Source of the DNA: Epiperipatus broadwayi
Lineage: Eukaryota; Onychophora; Udeonychophora; Euonychophora; Peripatidae
Assembly: GCA_028023455.1 (NCBI GenBank)
Contig: JAQFVV010012510.1
Coordinates: 2,523,420-2,587,419 of the forward strand
Length of the DNA stretch: 64,000 nt
Reading direction: 5' to 3'
Of the stretch, positions 1-12,056 are shown one piece after another. The translations under genes were made by a program, and so were the position numbers. Under the pieces are notes generated by a model. It was not told the origin of the DNA, made no database searches, and was given only the letters and a program-made list of their open reading frames with translations. Every line of letters starts with the position of its first letter. Positions within the stretch are counted from its first letter, which is position 1.

Positions 1-18
1 GCAAAATCTAGATGTCTT

Positions 19-128
19 GTCAAACGTTGTTAGCCGAGAGATCAGCGCATCCGCCTTACAAGCAAGCAGTTGGTTGCAGACGGTTGTTGCAGGTTCGCGT
101 CCCGGCCGATGCTATGACATATGAAAAA
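19..128 (+). mobile_element. tRNA-derived SINE, GTTGTTAGCC subtype
   Basis: A tRNA-like head carries an A-box-like stretch (TAGCCGAGAG) and a B box (GGTTCGCGTCC), followed by the family tail GATGCTATGACATATG and an A-run. The 16 bp direct repeat AAAATCTAGATGTCTT lies at 3-18 and 129-144 and is the target-site duplication. This subtype has CAAGCAAGCAGTTGG in the middle, shared with the copy at 61965. Such SINEs are Pol III-transcribed and mobilised by a partner LINE. It is not a functional tRNA gene. Confidence 0.85.
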
Positions 129-179
129 AAAATCTAGATGTCTTAAACAATCTCCATTTACTTTTACTTTCTTAGCGTT

Positions 180-545
180 CTATTTTAATTCATAAAATAC
201 TTCTTTTGATATTGCTATAAAATGTTTTGAAGATATAGAGTCACTATATCGTACACCCTCCTCAATGTTAATCTTTTTAGTAACGTTATGTAATCTAATT
301 GTCTCCGTTTCATTTTTATAAATATTTTTAAAAACACGACAGTATCGTGAGTCTTCGCCTTGATGATCCAATGCTTTAATCACTCTTTTCTACAACTTCT
401 CTCAATACTTGGATATAATACACTGTACTAAAACTACGTTTAAATCCAGCTTGTTCTTTTGGTTTGTTAAAATCCAAAGCTCGCTAGAAACGATTTGTAA
501 TTATTTTGGTAAACATTTTATATAGTGTAACAGTACAGTTTCTGC
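180..545 (-). pseudogene. RTE-type LINE reverse transcriptase fragment
   Basis: Read on the minus strand, two overlapping frames match the RT core of RTE-type non-LTR retrotransposons. From about 545 to 390 comes the LYKMFTKIITNRF segment, then PKEQAGFKRSFSTVYYIQVL, the equivalent of the family block EQAGFR...STIDHI. From 383 to 180 comes the following block, with RLHN, IEEGVRYSDSISSKHF (family GVRQGDTISPKLF) and EVFYEL. A frameshift joins the two. The family stretch FVDYEKAFD, which holds a catalytic aspartate, is missing between them, so this copy also has an internal deletion. The YADD region would lie beyond position 180 and is absent. RT identity is strong; exact clade is inferred from motif wording. 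It is dead. Confidence 0.8.
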
Positions 546-867
546 ATGGAAGAGGGGAATCGCATCTTACCATAGTCGGACCTATGGTCTTCCTGTAGGA
601 TACAATGAATGATGCGATGAAGAACCTGATCAATGATTGCGTCCATCTCCAATAGCTAACTTAAATAATTACGCAAAAAATCTGAACACAATTTATACCA
701 GTTCACCCATTCCCTACACCTCTTTCAGGTTCAATTATGCCACAGATTTCAAACTCAGGGAGAAGTTGCGAGTAACTCTCTTCAGGGGTGAATCCACATA
801 CTTAACAATATTCTCACTCCTATATAAGTGCAATGAATTAATGATTTACAACCAACCTTGCTAAAAT
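546..867. other. Unassigned stretch
   Basis: Slightly less AT-rich than its surroundings, with a 75-codon open frame on the plus strand at 637-864 that resembles no family I recognise. It could be a further decayed piece of the adjacent LINE or of another element. No splice or promoter structure is visible. Confidence 0.3.
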
Positions 868-1147
868 ATTATGACATAAGTCAAATAATTTTTTACTTTG
901 GGGAAACACGCACGTTTGCGTGTGCGGCCAACCGTTCACAAAAGCTATAAAGTGTTATTACAAAATAGATAAATAAAAATGGAATTAGCATATTTGCATA
1001 TCATTAAACGTATTGGCAAGCTATGATTATGAAGGCAAGATCCTTTGAAAGCGCTCATCTCGTTTGTTTTTATTGATCTATTTTGTAATAACACTTTATA
1101 GCTTTTGGGAACAGTTGTGCCGCACACGTGCTAGATTATGACATAAG
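868..1147. mobile_element. Foldback MITE with about 60 bp terminal inverted repeats
   Basis: An inverted repeat links 919-980 with 1068-1130; the shared core is GCTATAAAGTGTTATTACAA. A 13 bp direct repeat, ATTATGACATAAG, sits at 868-880 and 1135-1147 outside the arms and may be a target-site duplication, although short unmatched stretches separate it from the inverted repeat. The ~85 bp between the arms is non-coding, so this is a non-autonomous element. Superfamily cannot be assigned from the ends. Confidence 0.6.
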
Positions 1148-2718
1148 GAAAAAGAATGTGTGTGCATATAATTTAAATAATGTGTAAACATGCTAAAATA
1201 GAATGGTTTTGATAAATCAGAAACTTCTTACCAGACTTCAATTAAAATAAAAAATAAAATCAATCAATCAATCAGAACTCGCGGGCTTATCTAAGCTCAC
1301 AAATCATTTCAAAAACCCATTTGCTTTGACTTATAATTCTATGTAAAGTAAATAAATACTGATAATATTTTGTTTCTATAATATCGATTAATAATTTGTT
1401 GCCTATCTATTTTCCTAGAACTGATATAGAAAATCATAAATTAAAGTCCTCAATCTTCTACTTCAATCAGCGCATAAAAATATTTTCATTATATATTTTA
1501 AAGTGTGATAGATTAATTCCTGGTATTTTTTGAGAAGTATATTATCACCTGTAAAGATTAATAAAGTTAGTACTAAAAATTTAAGAGAAAATGATAAAGG
1601 GCCATCCTATTGCAGAATCAAGAATAAGTTATGTGATAATTATGGTTGTTTTTATTCTGTTTAGTTTCTTGCAGTGTGTGGCAGCTTCTTCATCCTGCCA
1701 GAAGAATAAATTGTTTGTTTGTAATGTACTAAAATGTTCTAAAAAATCGAAAGTTTATTATTGTTAGTAATGGTCTATGACCAATATTCTTCATTGTTAT
1801 GAACAAAAATTTAAAAAATCTTAGAAATGATTTTCTATAAGTTTTGGAATCCATAGTTGGAAAGTATATATAATAAAAAATTTGCATCAATTTAAAATTG
1901 ATCGTATTGAAAATAAGATCAATTTTTACATTTAAGTAAATTTTACCATCAATTCATCGTTAATTTATTTAAAAAGATAAAATTTGAAAAATTGATGATA
2001 TAAGAGAGAATCTAAAAATGGATAACTCTGTTTATTATGACACCAGCCTGAATGAGAGAAAGTAAGCTAGTATGTTATCTCTTATGAAACACACTGGCAG
2101 AAAATTTCTGTTGCACCTTTAAAATTATCAGACATTATCAGTTGGATTAACAATTTTAGACCATTTAATTGCTTTGATTTTATAAATTGTTCTATTAAAA
2201 ATTAGTGCTAATGGTAAGTTTGAATCCAAATAGTATAAATTTTTATTTCCAAGCATATAATAATTTTTAGGCAAGTCCAAATTATTTAGGATTTCTATAG
2301 GCATTCAACCTAGTTTTAGCTATTCAAATATTAATTAATATATTAATATTTATTTATTTTCAGTAAACTTAAATTAGTCAGGTTAGTATCAAATCTCATC
2401 ACTGATTAAAAAAATCTCATTCTTTTATCAGGAGATATCATTATATTTTGCTTAATTATTAAATAATTAATAACAATAATATTTATTAATGAGTAATATT
2501 ATTTATTCCCTTCTCCCATCTCTATTTTTTTAACTTTTTGATTTTATAAGTTTTCATCACCGTTAATATTTGATGAAGTTTTTTTTTTTTCTGATGTAAG
2601 TCGTAAATATGAAGCTGTTGGTGATTTTACTCTGTTTTCAATAGTCTGTATAGATTGGTAATGATCTATATAAGTTTGACTCCATTCCATATCTAAAATG
2701 AATTATATATATATATAT
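1148..2718. other. AT-rich non-coding stretch
   Basis: No open frame, repeat copy or RNA signature supported. A short (AT)n run at 2703-2718 was the landing site of the next element. Confidence 0.5.
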
Positions 2719-3131
2719 TGTAATGGGCACATACGCTTATTAAACATAAAATTAAAATGTAAATTTATAAAAATTAAATCCAAGTCAAAAATAAGTTAAA
2801 TTTTAAAATGTAAAACTAATACTAAAATAATTTTAAATCTTATATATATGTGCATAAATAAATGTTTGTGTATTAATTACTGGCAGTGGCTTATTTTATT
2901 TATTTTTTAATATTGAAATATAATAATTAGATAAGAATTTATATTATTTAATCTCTGCTACTCCATGAGCTAGTGACAATGGGCTAATGACCGGAATCAA
3001 TATAATTAAAAAAAAAAAATTTTTTTTTTGACTTAAGTATCTGCCTACTTTATAATTTTTTCTAGGTTCAAATGCCTAGTTGGCGCCCTGTAGTGCAGAT
3101 TACGTTAAGGCTCTTTCTTCGGATCGTTACA
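2719..3131 (+). repeat. Left LTR-like repeat
   Basis: 413 bp direct repeat, TG...CA ends; its partner is at 5135-5568. Confidence 0.65.
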
Positions 3132-3710
3132 ACTGGCTACCCAACGTGAGCCGATCTTTGATAAACCACGAGGGCCCTGAGTAAATTTCTTTTTTCAAAA
3201 TGAAATATTTTTATCTGTTTACATAAAGTCATATACTTTAAATCTTATAAAAGCTCTGCCAGTAAAAGAAATTGCACATATATTAAACACGAGAAAGTAT
3301 TAATAATTTTAAATTGTATTTTGTTAAAAAGAAAGTCAAAAGGTTGCAATTGATATGTTTTTTTTTGTTAATATAAATTATGCTTTAATGTGTATAGGAG
3401 CGCACAGCCACGTAAGTTTATGATGGTAAATGTGGTACCTTACAGAGAGTACCGTTGGAAATTTACTCAGTGTAATCCTATGTAAGCATTTCAATCAGTC
3501 ATAAATAAGTTGGTGGTATTTATAATTGTGCTGCAAATATACACGTATAAACCTATTATTTCTTGAAACATGCAACCTTCTTAAATAAATAATTTATATA
3601 ATTTGCTTGTCGTGCTGTTCATTAGAAATGAAATATAGATAAAATAGAATTCTTGGGGGGAGGATGTGTAAACATAAATGGTTCTTAGGAAAGCGATGGT
3701 CAACATTTTT

Positions 3711-4990
3711 CATTTGTCATCGATGAAACAACAAATCCCACTGGATGGCGCTGTTTTTGTGCTAAAACACATAAAAATGCCGTTTCCGCGGCTGACACAT
3801 TTGAACCGCGTTTTCTATAATAGAACTTTTTTGTTGTACTACAGATTGCAGGCCGCTATGTCGCATCGCAGTACAGCATGTATGTTTATGCAGCAAATAC
3901 ATTTTCCCAATTCGCACAGTTTATAAAATCGTTATGGCTTGGGGAGAGGGCATGTTTTTTTGAATTGGACGGAAATGTTATTTTCATTGGATTTTTTTTC
4001 ATTTTAAAGTATTGAAATGTTCAGATTTTGTAAATTAATAATTAACAGACTTTTTACACCGTAGTGTATTGAAGTTTTATGTAGTAAATGTTGACGAGAT
4101 ATATGTATAAAGTGAATTGGAATTAGGTAACGCATCAAGTAACGTACTGTTCATAACATTTCCACGAGACATGTTAAGATTGTATCGTGTGTATATTTTT
4201 GAAATAAAAAAGAGCGTTAACACAAAAATATCCAGTAAGAAAAGTACAATTGTACACTGTTTTTTTAAATGTCATAAAAAGCATATATTATAAACATTTT
4301 ATATATATATATTTGCCGTTGTTTAAAAAAGTTTTAGTTTCTTTCTTTTCTCCGACTACTGTTATACTTTGTTGAATATAGTTTACGTTTATCGTTATCA
4401 TTTATTTTATAGATGTTAGTAAAAAAAATATTTACAAAAATACGATTTTGATATTTTTTATTTTAGCATTACAAACAACAGAACACTAACCGTAAACCTA
4501 AAACTAACCCTAAAACTAACCCTAAAGCTAACCCTAAACTAACCCTAAAACTAACCCTAAAACTAACCCTAAAGCTAACCCTAAAACTAACCCTAAACCT
4601 AACTGTAACAACTTTTACTTTTAGTTGTCATTCTATTTGAAATAAAAAATAGCGGTAAACAACAAAAAATAAGTCATAACACCGGTAAAAAAATCTCCGA
4701 TAGAAAATTGATTTTTCTAAGAAAAAGAAAACTAAAAAAGATGAATCAAATTGTAATTTGTTTATTTTATTTTACATTTATTATTATCAGTTAATTTGTA
4801 TACGTTAATAAAAAATAATATTTAAAATTAAATAATATGTTAAAAAGACGATTTTCTTTTGTTTTTATATTCGCATTACAACAAACACATCAAACTGATT
4901 ATAATTAACGGCCCATGAATGATCATATTTTATAGTTTAAGCATGATAACTGTGCCATCCAGTGGGATATGGTAGCTCATCTATGACAAC
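3711..4990. repeat. Inverted repeat pair inside the LTR-bounded interior
   Basis: About 41 bp at 3711-3753 recurs inverted at 4950-4990, sharing TCCCACTGGATGGC and a TTGTCAT...GATGA block. This may be the termini of a DNA element nested inside the LTR-bounded region. Two diverged copies of a further ~100 bp block (near 4395-4485 and 4790-4890) lie between the arms. Confidence 0.4.
4495..4603. repeat. 12 bp minisatellite, CTAACCCTAAAA type
   Basis: About nine units of (A)CTAACCCTAAA with small changes (AAGCTAACCCT, AAACCTAACT). It resembles telomeric CCCTAA but has a 12 bp period, so it is a telomere-like minisatellite and not a telomere tract. Confidence 0.75.
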
Positions 4991-5134
4991 CCATTTTTCT
5001 TTTTTGTATATAGTCTTTTTGTAAAATTACTAACCAGATGTTTTTGTAAATGTTTTCGTTAATCGTGTACCGTAATCACTAACCCTATGTAAAATATTTT
5101 TTTTTGTACATTTTTTTAAGCAAGTTTACTGATA

Positions 5135-5568
5135 TGTAACGGGCACATACACCGTTACATTATTTTTTTTTTTTATTATTAAACATAAAATTAAAATGTA
5201 AATTTATAAAAATTAAATCCAAGTCAAAAATAAGTAAAATTTTAAAATGTAAAACTAATACTAAAATAATTTTAAATCTTATATATATGTGCATAAATAA
5301 ATGTTTGTGTGTTAATTACTGGAAGTGGCTTATTTTATTTAATTTTTAATATTGAAATATAATAATTAGATAAGAATTTATATTATTTACTCTCTGCTAC
5401 TCCATGAGCTAGTGACAATGGGCTAACGACCGGAATCAATATAATTAAAAAAAAAATTTTTATTTTGACTTACGTATCTGCCTACTTTATAGATTTTTCT
5501 AGATTCAAATGCCTAGATGGTGCCCTGTAGTGCAGATTACATTAAGGCTCTTTCTCCAGATCGTTACA
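5135..5568 (+). repeat. Right LTR-like repeat
   Basis: 434 bp. It differs from the left copy by about 15 substitutions and by an insertion near its start that repeats CCGTTACATTA before a T-run. Confidence 0.65.
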
Positions 5569-6703
5569 ATATATATATAGTTTTATAATTGTATTCCATT
5601 TAAAACGATAATATGATACTATAACAGGATGAGAAGTGTGATTTTTATTGGTTGTACTTTGCCATTTCTTGTTATCCCCTTTATACTGCAAGATATGACC
5701 TTACACCCCACCAAGAATCATTAAACACCCTTATCTAATTCAAAATTGATACCCACAGTAACAATAGTTTCTACATATAATATAAAACAAATTAGATGTA
5801 CAAAGAGAAAGCAACTCAAATAAAACATACTACTGAACGATGTAATGTTCACAAGCACTGTAGCTGAGAAACATTTAATTACTTCTATAACATATGATAA
5901 TATACATAATTTAAACTAAAGTATAAAACTTCAATATTAATATTTCTCTTTGTTACAAAAACACACATTATAAGAATACAAAGAAAGGATGATCAAATTT
6001 AGATGCAACTGAGAAAATCACAAAAACATAAATGAAACAAAGAAATAAAAATGTATTGTAATTTACCACCACTTATATATGTAAATCTTTACAGATAAGG
6101 AAATAATTAACTCAATGCATGAACTTGAACTTGCCATTTGAAAGAGTCTAATATATACAGTGACTTTCTTCTCAAAATTAGACCAAAACTCTTATTGACT
6201 AACCAACACATATATTTTGTAAGTGAAAATCAAACTTGCCACTCAAACTGAAAAATCAGCCACCATCAAAGTAAAGACAGTAAAAGAGAATATGTCATTG
6301 AATATGGATAAAAGTTAGAATTAACAGTGTATGGATTTAAACCCAGAAAACCAAGGATTTTAAAGTATAAGTCCCAAAATAGCTTTAAACTTATTCTATA
6401 CTTCAAGAGTAATTTTAATTTTGAGCCAGAAAGTTAGATCAACTTTAACTTGAGATTTCCAATAGCAAATACCTTGATAAACAAACTCAAGGACCCTTAC
6501 CAACATATATAGAAGTACAGACAACTATGGGCTGCCAAAGTGATGAAGTTATCTTGTGGGGAGAGACTTGTCAACCATAGAGCTGTAACTACTAAAACTG
6601 AATGTGACTCAACTCAGCATCCACTCATCTATGATGAAAGCTACAATAACTTTACTATTAAAAGGTGAAGCGATTTAAAAGTTAAAATTTAATTAATAAT
6701 ATA
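5569..6703. other. AT-rich non-coding stretch
   Basis: No open frame of note, no repeat copy recognised. Confidence 0.5.
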
Positions 6704-7592
6704 CACCTGGTCTCGTTTTAACACAATTTTAAAGTTAGGCGATTCATGTTTCTTCTTAATATCTTTCATATTTCACTATATTTATTAGATATCAAGAAAT
6801 TTAAATTATTAATAACTTATTTTGACTTGAAGTACTTATTTTTTCAAAAATATAACATTATATTAGCAGCTAACATGAATATGGCCTGAAGCTGTATTTA
6901 GAATATTAGCTTCTATGTAAATAACCTACTTATACTAATGAGTAAATAATAATAATAATAGATTTATATTTACATATAAAAATATCGCAATAAATATTCA
7001 AAAATTTTAAACTTTTAAAACATATTTTGTTAATTATAACAGAAAAAATAATTTTTAAAATAAATAATAACGAAGATTTTATTGATTTTATAAACTGAAA
7101 ATAATCGTTCTAATGATAATCTATAATCTTTTTGTTTTGATTACAATCTCATTGTTTTAATATAGAAACAAAAAACTATTAACACAGCTCAAGACTGAAA
7201 GTGGCGCTAGTTGTAGGTCACATGACGAATCTGAATTTTTAACATTTCACAAACGAACACATATTGTCAAATAGCCACATAACCGCTAATGATTAAAATA
7301 TGTATGAAAAAATGTAAAATTAAATACTGTAGTTAATAAAAAAAGTAAAAAAAGTTTGTTTTGTATTTTTTTTTTTCAAATATTTGAAATTTTTTATTAG
7401 GCATACTTTATTTCCTTATTTTTTAATATGAATTTTAAAGTAATTTTTCCTTTTTGCGTTGCTTTTATGCAATTTCTGAAAATTAAAAAAACCTACCCCC
7501 TTTTTCAAGGTAAGTTAAGTCTATTTTTGTGTGATTTCTTTTGTGCATGTTTTTTGAGGAACCTATCTACCACATAAAATGAGACCCAGGTG
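6704..7592. mobile_element. MITE copy A, TIR CACCTGGGTCTC, TA target
   Basis: The left terminus CACCTGGTCTCGTTTTA and the right terminus ATAAAATGAGACCCAGGTG are inverted repeats, flanked on each side by TA. The 889 bp interior is non-coding and shares blocks with the copies at 8541 and 10396: a GCTAGTTG block, ATGTATGAAAAAATGTAAA, and a right end with GGAACCTATCTA. TA duplication and short TIRs suggest a Tc1/mariner-related non-autonomous family. No transposase is present in any copy here. Confidence 0.75.
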
Positions 7593-8540
7593 TATATGTA
7601 AAACAGAGTAATTGATTCTTGGCAATTGGTATTTATTACGCATTTCCGATACCATTAATAGCTGCAGCTTTACAATGGAAAATTATTTGACATATAATAA
7701 TTTAATTACCTGAACATCTAGGTACAAATGAGTACAATTTATTATAATATCATGCCTTTGAAAATTATAATTTCAAGCAGTGATGCGAGGTTTTAAGTAA
7801 TAAATGGTAATCGTGGTTGTGGATATACCAAGTTTAGTTCAAAAGTAAAATAATAAAATGCATTCAATTTAAAATGATTGAACTGATATATTTAAGAATG
7901 TATAAATGTGGGATAATGGTAAAACAGAGTCATAATTGTAATGTATAATAATCAAAATATAAAATAAATAGAGGATACTCTTAGAGATGCAATGCGATGA
8001 ATTATGTTGCAGTACTTTTAAACTGCAGAGCCATGTTTGAGAAAATTAAGAATGACAGGCTGGCATCTGCCAAGGGCCCATTTGAAGATAATCACATAAG
8101 CATCATTAGGTGTATGGGACAGGGCCATGAATACTTCCTAACTGCATGATGAAGATCGAATGCTCATGGGAATGATTTCATTTTGTCCACTTTATGGGAG
8201 ATGATAGAAAGACAGTAATAACTGTGTTTATCCATTGAGAAATCCAAGGTTCTAAGAGAAATCATTGCATCTCCAAACAGTAACACATATATGATGTAAG
8301 TAAAATCATAAACTTTAATTTAAATTATGCTTTAAATTCTAATGACTCGATCTCCCAATGTCCACATTTTAATAATTTGAACCTTTTATTTACACTCTCA
8401 AATACATAGTATTACTTTGTTTAACCTGAACAGGTCAACCTAATTAAGGAAATCAAAGGGAATGATTGTAAAATGGGTCTAATCAGTTTTACATTATTAC
8501 GCTTTCTAATTAATATGTCTACCACCAAGTTACTAGTATA
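7593..8540. other. Intervening stretch with a 50-codon open frame
   Basis: Mostly featureless. At 7997-8149 (+) an ATG-initiated frame of 50 codons has balanced amino-acid composition (for example FEKIKNDRLASAKGPFEDN) and contains possible splice-like sites (GCAG at 8011, AG|GTGTAT at 8109). I do not recognise it. The opposite strand is also fairly open, so it may be a relic of a transposon or gene. Confidence 0.2.
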
Positions 8541-8693
8541 TGCCTGGGTCTCATTTTATGCGGATTTATTTAATGTGATTTTGAAGTTATGCAATTCATG
8601 TTTCTTCTTAATATCTTTATATGCGGTTTTCTTTTATGCGATAAAAATTATTAGATCAGAAGTCGAGCTCCGATAATATGCTATTACTTTAAA

Positions 8694-9409
8694 TATTATA
8701 TTATCTGTTTACACTTAAATTTAATATATTTACATTTATTAATATCATTTCATTAGATTTAAAATATTTCTTCATTGTAAATCGGATGATTTCGCGTTGT
8801 TAATTTATATATATAATATTTAGTGGATTAAATGTGAAGGTATTTAAGCTTCACACTCTTAGTTCAAAATGCTTGAGTCTGGCTTATTTAAATATAATTG
8901 AGGCATAGATTAAGATGGATCCATCTTTTTCTAATAGTTCTGGCTTGTGTTTTAGAATTTGGAGTCCCATGTGATGCCATTATTCCATCTGATTGGCTGT
9001 CACTTAAGCATTTTTAAAGCGTATCTGTTTGAAGGTGTTTAGCTTTCACGTTATTATATTATCTGTTTACGCTTAAATTTAATATATTTACATTTATTAA
9101 TATCATTTCATTAGATTTAAAATATTTCTTCGTTGTAAATCGGATGATTTCGCGTTGTTAATTTATATATATAATATTTAGTGGATTAAATGTGAAGGTA
9201 TTTAAGCTTCACACTCTTAGTTCAAAATGCTTGAGTCTGGCTTATTTAAATATAATTGAGGCATAGATTAAGATGGATCCATCTTTTTCTAATAGTTCTG
9301 GCTTGTGTTTTAGAATTTGGAGTCCCATGTGATGCCATTATTCCATCTGATTGGCTGTCACTTAAGCATTTTTAAAGCGTATCTGTTTGAATGTGTTTAG
9401 CTTTCACGT
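8694..9409. repeat. Tandem duplication, 358 bp unit
   Basis: Two units (8694-9051 and 9052-9409) with only a few differences, far fewer than between MITE copies. The unit is absent from copies A and C at the equivalent place, so it is an extra insertion in B that then duplicated. Confidence 0.85.
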
Positions 9410-10395
9410 TATTACTTTAAATATTATAAATTTTGCACACTCACATTATATTTAAAGTAATAGCGCATTATCAGAGTTTGACTTCCATCTAATAATTTCA
9501 ATATTTTCAGCACTTTATAATAGTACTGTAATAGATTTTATGCAATAAAGAAGTTCATAATTCACTTGAAATCAGGATTTCCCCATTTTATATACACACA
9601 TTAAATTTTACAAGATTATATTGTAAATCTGTTCAAATGTTATAGATGCCTATACTACCCATGTTGTTGTTTTTGCATTTTAAATCACATTCTATTTTTG
9701 CTTTTTAAAAAAAGAGTTCGTAATCAATTAATCATTTAGTGTCCACAAGTAATAAATTTTACAAGATTATAATGTAAATCTGTTCAAACATTATAGATGC
9801 CTATAGATATGTTTTTGTTTTTGCATTTTAAATCATGTTCTATTTTTGCTTTTTAAAAAAAGAGTATGTAATTAATTAATCATTTAGTCTCCACAAATTT
9901 ATTTTTAAAAAGTGAGTAATGGAGGGCACAATTAAATTTGACAATTAAAATCTGATTTTTAATTGTAATTACCAATTTAAAAATTATGTAATGTGATCTG
10001 AAATTAATGTGATGTGAAACGATTTTTAAATGGAATTGAAAATTTAAAAAATTAGACAAAAATAAGAATTTAATTTTTAATTGTTAGTTTTAATTAAATT
10101 TTCCCCAACAGTGGTGAGTCAGTATCTTTTTATTATCGTAAGTTGAAGTTCTTATTTTTATTTTAAACTTTTAGTTTACCCTAATGGAAAGAAAAAAACA
10201 CCCAAGAAAATGAATTTCTTTGGAAATAAAATTTTCAATTTTAGATTGCTTAGCGAAATGAGAAGGATCAACAGCGATTAGAAAACATTTTAGTTTGGGC
10301 GAATCTCAATTTAAAAAAATTAAGTTGGTGCTAGTTGTATTTCCTCTTGTGATGAATCTGATGTCTCAAATAGCGATAATTATTAAAATGCTGTA

Positions 10396-11443
10396 CACCT
10401 TGGTCTCTTTTTACGTGGACTTATTTAACACGATTTTGAAGTTACGCGATTCATGTTTCACTGGAAGTCGAACTCAGATAATGCGCTATTACTTTAAATA
10501 ATAAATTTTGCGCACTTATGTTATATTGAAAGTAATAGCACATTATTGGAATTCAACTTTCATCTTAGTAATTTCAATATTTTCAGTGCTTTATAATAGT
10601 AAGATTTTATGCAATAATGAAATTAAAATCATAATTTCCACATTTTATATATACACACATTAAATTTTACAAGATTATAATGTAAATTTGTTCAAACATT
10701 GTACATGTTAATTTTGCATTTTAAATCACATTCTGTTTTTGCTTTTTAAAAAAAAATGTAATCAATTATTAATCATTAAGTGTCCACAAGTTTATTTGTA
10801 AAAGGTCAGTAATAGCAGTGGGCACAATTAAATTTGACAATTAAAATCTGATTTTTAATTGTAATTAACAATTTAAAAATTACTTACTGTGACTTGAAAT
10901 TAATGTGAAATTTGATTTTTAAATGGAATTGAAAATTAAAGACAAAAATAAGAATTTAATTTTAGTTGTTAGTTCATAAACAATTAATAAAATCATCGTC
11001 TCAAAGATTAATTACGTTGTCACCAGAAAACCACTGTTATAACATGAGTGTGAAGTTGGTGCTAGTTGTTTGCAAACAAAGTGCTTTTTGGCAAATAACT
11101 ATAATAATTAAAACATGTATAAAAAAATGTAAATTACTGTACTGTAAATTATGCATAAAAATATATTATTTTGAATAAAATTAAATATTATAGTTAAAAA
11201 AAGTTTGTCTTGTATCAATTTTTTTCAAATTTGAAATTTTTTATTAGTCATATTTTATTTCCTTATTTTTTTTTGCACAAATTTTAAAGTAATTTTACGT
11301 TGGTGCTTTGCTTTTACGCGAATTTTGAAAAATCACAGATTGCATCCCCCCTTTTTTAATGTAAGTTACGTCTATTTTTGTGCGATTTCGTTTGCGCGTG
11401 TTTTCTGAGGAACCTATCTATCACGTAAAATGAGACCCAGGTG
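10396..11443. mobile_element. MITE copy C, nested in copy B
   Basis: Begins CACCTTGGTCTC and ends GAGACCCAGGTG, with TA at 10394-10395 and 11444-11445. 1048 bp. Carries the family blocks in the same order as copy A. Confidence 0.75.
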
Positions 11444-12056
11444 TATATGTATTTAAAAAAATGTAAATTACACATAAAATATATTGTTTTGAATAAAATT
11501 AAATAATGTAGTTAATAAAAAAAGTAAAAAAAATTCGTCTTGCATCAATTTTTTTCAAATTTGAAATTTTTTATTAGTCATATTTTATTGTCTTATTTTT
11601 TTTTATGCAAATTTTAAAGTAATTTTACATTGTTGCTTTGCTTTTATGTGATTTTTGGAAAATTACAGTACGAATCCCCCATTTTTCAAGGTAAGTTAAG
11701 TCTATTTTTGTGCGATTTCTTTTGTGCACATTTTCTGAGGAACCTATCTATCACATAAAACGAGACCCAGGTGTATACTCACATTTATAATTAAATAGAA
11801 GCAAATAACGAATATGTATTCTTTAAGACATAAATAATTATGATAAGTAATTGAAAATTAATGAGTACATTGAAACATTGGGATTAGTATGATATGCATT
11901 CAGTATTTCAGGTAAATCATCAGCATATTACAAAATTTTGATAATTTCCGAGCTGGCAAACTAAAACAAGTATAAAGAAAGGGGAGGGGTATGATAATTC
12001 CTTGTCTTTAGTAATCTGCAAATTATGGCAGCAGCTTTTAGTTATATTATACTCAG

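Larger units (their letters stand above)
2719..5568 (+). mobile_element. Candidate non-autonomous LTR retrotransposon
   Basis: Two direct repeats of 413 and 434 bp, with about 15 substitutions plus one insertion between them, bound a 2.0 kb interior. Each repeat starts TGTAA(C/T)GGGCACATAC and ends GATCGTTACA, so the ends are TG...CA. Two bases after the left repeat comes TGGCTACCCAACGTGAGCC, which starts with TGG as primer-binding sites do. The insertion lies in an AT run, so ATAT could be the target duplication, but this is not diagnostic. The interior has no gag or pol frame and no convincing polypurine tract before the right repeat, so the interior may be replaced or rearranged. Alternative: two independent solo LTRs. 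Confidence 0.6.
8541..11773. mobile_element. MITE copy B, interrupted by copy C
   Basis: The left end TGCCTGGGTCTCATTTTATG at 8541, preceded by TA, pairs with the right end at 11773 (GAGACCCAGGTG followed by TA). Copy C lies at 10396-11443 with its own TA flanks. The sequence before C (TTATTAAAATGCTG) and after it (TATTTAAAAAAATGTAAA) joins to give the same order seen inside copies A and C, which shows B was interrupted by C. B also holds a 358 bp tandem duplication (8694-9409) and an imperfect ~150 bp duplication around 9600-9890. Non-coding throughout. Confidence 0.7.

Noticed and set aside
4495-4603. Telomere tract
   Set aside because: 12 bp period with CTAACCCTAAAA units, not a simple hexamer or heptamer array, and embedded between LTR-like repeats.
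8473-11178. Open frames of 67-70 codons
   Set aside because: They lie within the MITE copies, are not conserved between copies and match no transposase.
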